NCBI RefSeq assembly: GCF_026225065.1
Contig: NZ_JAMFSB010000084.1
Location: forward strand, 1 to 34,558
DNA from: Paraburkholderia sp.
GTDB lineage: Bacteria > Pseudomonadota > Gammaproteobacteria > Burkholderiales > Burkholderiaceae
Direction: 5' to 3'
Length of the DNA stretch: 34,558 nt
Shown: positions 32,073 through 34,558 of the stretch, piece after piece
Numbering within the stretch: the first letter of the stretch is position 1
How the letters are laid out: each line of letters starts with the position of its first letter
Notes under the pieces: generated by a model
Databases searched by the model: none
Told to the model about the DNA's origin: nothing
Seen by the model: only the letters and a program-made list of their open reading frames with translations
Program-made: the position numbers and the translations under genes

Positions 32073-33650
32073 TCAGGCTTCCCACCAGACGTTCTCGGCA
32101 AACGAGAAGCCCATCATGCCGCCGGTCGGAATCGAACCGAGGCCTTTGAGACGCTTGTCGTAACCGTCGAGCAGACTGATGAACGAAGGAATGCCGATGC
32201 CGCCCTGGTTGCTGACGATAGTCTGCATGTCAGCGTACATCTGCTTGCGCTTGGCGTCGTCGGTTTCTGCACGCGCAGTAATCAGCAACTGGTCGAATTG
32301 CGGATTCTTCCAGCCCGACTCGTTCCACGGTGCATCCGATTTGAAGAACTGCGTGAACAGCACGTCGGCGCTCGGACGCGGATTGATGCTGCCGAAGCCA
32401 AGCGGATGCTTCATCCAGTGATTCGACCAGTAGCCATCGGCCGGAACGCGGTTGACCGCCAGGTTAACGCCGATCTTCTGCGCCGTCAGTTGCATCATCT
32501 CGGCCATTTCGATCGAACCGTTGGCGTCCGAAGTCGCGTAGATCGGCGGCAGCGTCAGACCGACAGCGCCGGCTTTCTGCAGATGGAACTTGGCCTTGTC
32601 CGGATCGTACGGACGCTGCGGCAGGCCGGCGAAGTAGTAGCGATGGCCGGGCGGAATCGGCTGATCGTTGCCGATCACCGCATAGCCGCGAAACACCGCG
32701 GTGCGGATCTGCTCGCGGTCGAACAGGTACTTCATGCCTTCCACGAAGTCCGGGTTGCCGGTGATCGTGTTGTCGCGCCGCATGATGAGGTCGGTGTAGA
32801 GACCCGATTTGGTCTCCTTGATCGCATAGCCAGGCGTCGACGCCACGCGCTGCGTCGCACGCGGATCGACGGCGCTGATCAGATGGACGTCCCCCGAGAG
32901 CAGCGCATTCACGCGTGCCGCATCGTCGCCGATACCAATCAGCTCCACCTCGTCGAGGTAGGGTTTGCCCGGGCGCCAGTAGCTGTCGTTACGCCTGCCG
33001 ACCGTAGTGACACCCGGCTTGAACGTCTTCAGCTTGTACGGGCCGGTGCCCACGGCAGTCGAGAAATCTGTAGTGCCGTCCTTGACGATGACGAGTTGCG
33101 GCGTGGCGAGAATCGCCGGCAGGTCCGCGTTCGGCACCGTCAACGTGATCTGCACTTCGTCCGGGCCGCTCGCCTTGACTTCGTCGAACTGGTCCGCGAC
33201 CGACTTCACCTTCGAGGCCGTCGCCGGGTTCTTGTGGCGCATCAGCGAGTACACCACGTCGGCGGGCGCCAGCGCCTTGCCGTCGTGGAAGGTCACGCCC
33301 TTGCGCAACTTGATGGTCCAAACCTTCGCGTCGCTGCTGGTGAACGACTCGGCCAGCCCCGGCTGCGGCGTCAGGCTGCTGTCGAACTGCGTGAGCCCGC
33401 TATAGAACATGAAGAAGCGGATGTAGTCGGCGCCGGCCGAGCCCTTGGCCGGGTCCAGCGTGTCGGCCGTCGAACTGGAGTCATAGGCAGCCCGAATCTT
33501 GCCACCCTTCTTCGGCGTGTCCGCGGCAAAGGCGCTGGTCGCGCCCGCCAGCAAACCACTGGCCCCGGTCGCGAGCATGCCGCCCGCAGCCAATACACGC
33601 ATCATGTCGCGGCGGCTGAAACCGGCTCGTTTGATTTCGTCGTCGTTCAT
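32073..33650 (-). CDS. Periplasmic peptide/opine-type ABC binding protein (DppA/OppA family, Tat signal)
   Basis: A 525-residue family-5 solute-binding protein. ATG 33650 has AGGAG about 8 bases upstream; longer in-frame starts lack one. The N-terminus carries a twin-arginine signal (GFSRRDMMRVLAAGG, residues ~10-24) ending near SAFAA, so the folded protein is exported by Tat. Family landmarks are TLDPAKGSAGADY, GLAESFTSSDAKVWTIKLRKGVTFHDGKALAPADVVYSL and GTGPYKLKTFKPG. It captures the ligand and hands it to the DppBC-type permeases. It is the first gene of the seven-gene operon that ends with HyuA, HyuB and cupin. The ligand is unknown. Confidence 0.9.
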   Translation of the reverse strand: MNDDEIKRAGFSRRDMMRVLAAGGMLATGASGLLAGATSAFAADTPKKGGKIRAAYDSSSTADTLDPAKGSAGADYIRFFMFYSGLTQFDSSLTPQPGLAESFTSSDAKVWTIKLRKGVTFHDGKALAPADVVYSLMRHKNPATASKVKSVADQFDEVKASGPDEVQITLTVPNADLPAILATPQLVIVKDGTTDFSTAVGTGPYKLKTFKPGVTTVGRRNDSYWRPGKPYLDEVELIGIGDDAARVNALLSGDVHLISAVDPRATQRVASTPGYAIKETKSGLYTDLIMRRDNTITGNPDFVEGMKYLFDREQIRTAVFRGYAVIGNDQPIPPGHRYYFAGLPQRPYDPDKAKFHLQKAGAVGLTLPPIYATSDANGSIEMAEMMQLTAQKIGVNLAVNRVPADGYWSNHWMKHPLGFGSINPRPSADVLFTQFFKSDAPWNESGWKNPQFDQLLITARAETDDAKRKQMYADMQTIVSNQGGIGIPSFISLLDGYDKRLKGLGSIPTGGMMGFSFAENVWWEA

Positions 33651-34128
33651 GGAATCTGCTCCTGGGACCAAGGATGAATGAATCCGGGTTGTGTAACGTG
33701 GTTTGCCCGTCATTTCGAGAAACGTTGCGGGTTGAGTGAATTTAAGCACCGCAAAATTAATGGAATGTCCTGATTCGGCATCGCGCGCAAGCGAAACGAA
33801 TCGTTTTGATGGCGCTTCACAGCATGAATTGCTGCGCGCGTGGAGGCAGGCGGCTCGCAGCCCGGCAAGACGGGCTGTGCGGCGACCGCGCAGAGGTTTG
33901 GTAAGGGTCTGCCAGGCTCAGGCGGGTTGTTTTGATGCGCAAGACGCCGTTTGCGACGTGCTTTGCCGCCCGAATACAGCGCAATTAAGCGTTCGCCGGA
34001 GTGGCGCGTGGCACTTTATGCTGCGGACGAAAAAAAACTCATCGTGAATCTTCCGAAGCACGATGAGCCTGCTAAGGACATCACGTCACGCCGATCGCGT
34101 CACGTCATGCCGCGTGGTGGAGCAAAAA
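33651..34128. promoter_or_regulatory. Gene-free region with promoter of the transport/HyuAB operon
   Basis: About 480 bases between the porin and the binding-protein gene. A plus-strand frame at 33736-34047 has no protein character. The region must hold the operon promoter; the A+T-rich part lies around 33735-33770. It contains AAACGA-A-TCGTTT (33794-33806), a 13-bp perfect palindrome of the LacI/GalR size class, and CAGCA-N5-TGCTG (33820-33834). The porin terminator lies at 34030-34067. Confidence 0.5.
34030..34067 (-). terminator. Rho-independent terminator of porin gene
   Basis: On the minus strand a 9-bp perfect stem (CTCATCGTG at 34038-34046 pairing with CACGATGAG at 34059-34067) is followed by eight T residues (34037-34030). 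It lies about 60 bases after the porin stop. This is the clearest intrinsic terminator in the window. Confidence 0.85.
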
Positions 34129-34558
34129 TTAGAACTGGTGGCGGATGGCGACACGAACCACGGTCTGGCTCGAGCTCGACGACGGTGCGTCGGTACCGAG
34201 CACGAAGCCATCGTCCAGCACCGAGTTCGTCTTGTCGCCGGTCACGTCCTGGTACACGCCCTGGATGTACACGTCAGTGCGCTTCGAGAGGTTGTAGTCG
34301 GCCATCAAGCCGACCGTTTGAATCTTCGGCTTTACATTGCCCGTCGACGCATCGAAGTTCTCGATCGTGTAGACGTACTCGGCACCGACATAGAACGCCG
34401 GCGTGATCTGATACTTGCCGTTCACTTCGAGGTTCTGGAACTTCAGCGTGTTCAACGTCGAACCTACGACGAGCGGAGCCGTCGTGCTGATGTAGCCATT
34501 TGCCGTCGGGTTCTTGTAGTTCGAGTTGGAGTACGCAAAGCTCACCGTCGCCGGGCCG
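34129..34558 (-). CDS. Gram-negative outer-membrane porin, partial (N-terminus beyond right edge)
   Basis: The frame is open to the right edge, and about 143 C-terminal residues are visible. They show alternating beta-strands of a trimeric OmpC-type Burkholderia porin: GKYQITPAFYVGAEYVYT, QTVGLMADYNLSKRTDVYIQGVYQ, and the final strand TVVRVAIRHQF ending in phenylalanine, the outer-membrane assembly signal. Family function is diffusion of small solutes across the outer membrane. It is transcribed on the same strand as the transport/HyuAB operon but ends at its own terminator, so it is a separate unit that may still supply the same substrate. Confidence 0.88.
   Translation of the reverse strand, partial: GPATVSFAYSNSNYKNPTANGYISTTAPLVVGSTLNTLKFQNLEVNGKYQITPAFYVGAEYVYTIENFDASTGNVKPKIQTVGLMADYNLSKRTDVYIQGVYQDVTGDKTNSVLDDGFVLGTDAPSSSSSQTVVRVAIRHQF

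Noticed and set aside
32016..33677. 553-residue plus-strand open frame opposite the peptide-binding protein
   Set aside because: Antisense artefact of a strongly biased G+C-rich gene; the minus-strand protein has a signal peptide, ribosome site and family motifs.
34009..34028. Possible sigma-54 promoter (TGGCAC near GCTGC)
   Set aside because: The spacing between the GG and GC elements is eight bases instead of ten, and no gene starts suitably downstream.
33736..34047. 103-residue plus-strand frame between binding protein and porin
   Set aside because: It runs through the promoter region and the porin terminator, with no protein character.

Overview
The window looks like chromosomal DNA of a Burkholderiaceae betaproteobacterium, most likely a Paraburkholderia-type soil or plant-associated species. 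The reasons are the high G+C, the strong coding bias, the density of LysR, AraC and Lrp regulators with ABC-importer catabolic operons, and a Gram-negative porin ending in phenylalanine at the right edge. The genus is inferred from gene style only. I see no rRNA, tRNA, CRISPR array, transposase or phage gene.

Left part (1-7 kb). A MaoC-type hydratase gene runs off the left edge. Next comes a visibly less G+C-rich block on the minus strand: an orphan NarL/BvgA-type response regulator followed by two unrecognised single-pass membrane proteins, preceded by an A+T-rich control region with two perfect palindromes. After that come a small BamE-like lipoprotein, a 2-oxoglutarate/Fe(II) oxygenase, and a divergent pair made of a DmlR-like LysR regulator and a D-malate/tartrate dehydrogenase. 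Two copies of a ~44-bp dispersed repeat flank the left block.

Middle part (7-16.7 kb, minus strand). A nine-gene, tightly packed unit is read from 14732 down to 7018: HAD hydrolase, PuuB-like amine oxidase, a polar amino-acid ABC importer (binding protein, permease, ATPase), a three-subunit HcnABC/opine-oxidase-type flavoenzyme, and an AraC-type DNA-binding domain. An aldehyde dehydrogenase is encoded upstream on the same strand. Together these suggest uptake and oxidative cleavage of a secondary amine, opine-like or D-amino-acid substrate, with the aldehyde oxidised afterwards.

Right part (16.9-34.6 kb). Plus-strand genes encode a GNAT acetyltransferase, a GhrA-like 2-hydroxyacid dehydrogenase, a class III aminotransferase, an Lrp/AsnC regulator, a GabD-like semialdehyde dehydrogenase and an AstE/aspartoacylase-type deacylase. 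They converge, across a strong two-way terminator-like hairpin, on a seven-gene minus-strand operon: peptide-type binding protein with a Tat signal, two permeases, a fused double ATPase, HyuA, HyuB and a cupin. A plausible reading is import of a cyclic amide, hydantoin-like or N-acylated amino compound, ATP-driven ring opening by HyuAB, deacylation, transamination and oxidation into central metabolism. The substrate cannot be read from the sequence.

The most interesting items are the nine-gene opine-oxidase-like operon, the HyuAB/peptide-ABC/deacylase locus with its Lrp regulator and a 17-bp operator-like palindrome, and the orphan response-regulator block.
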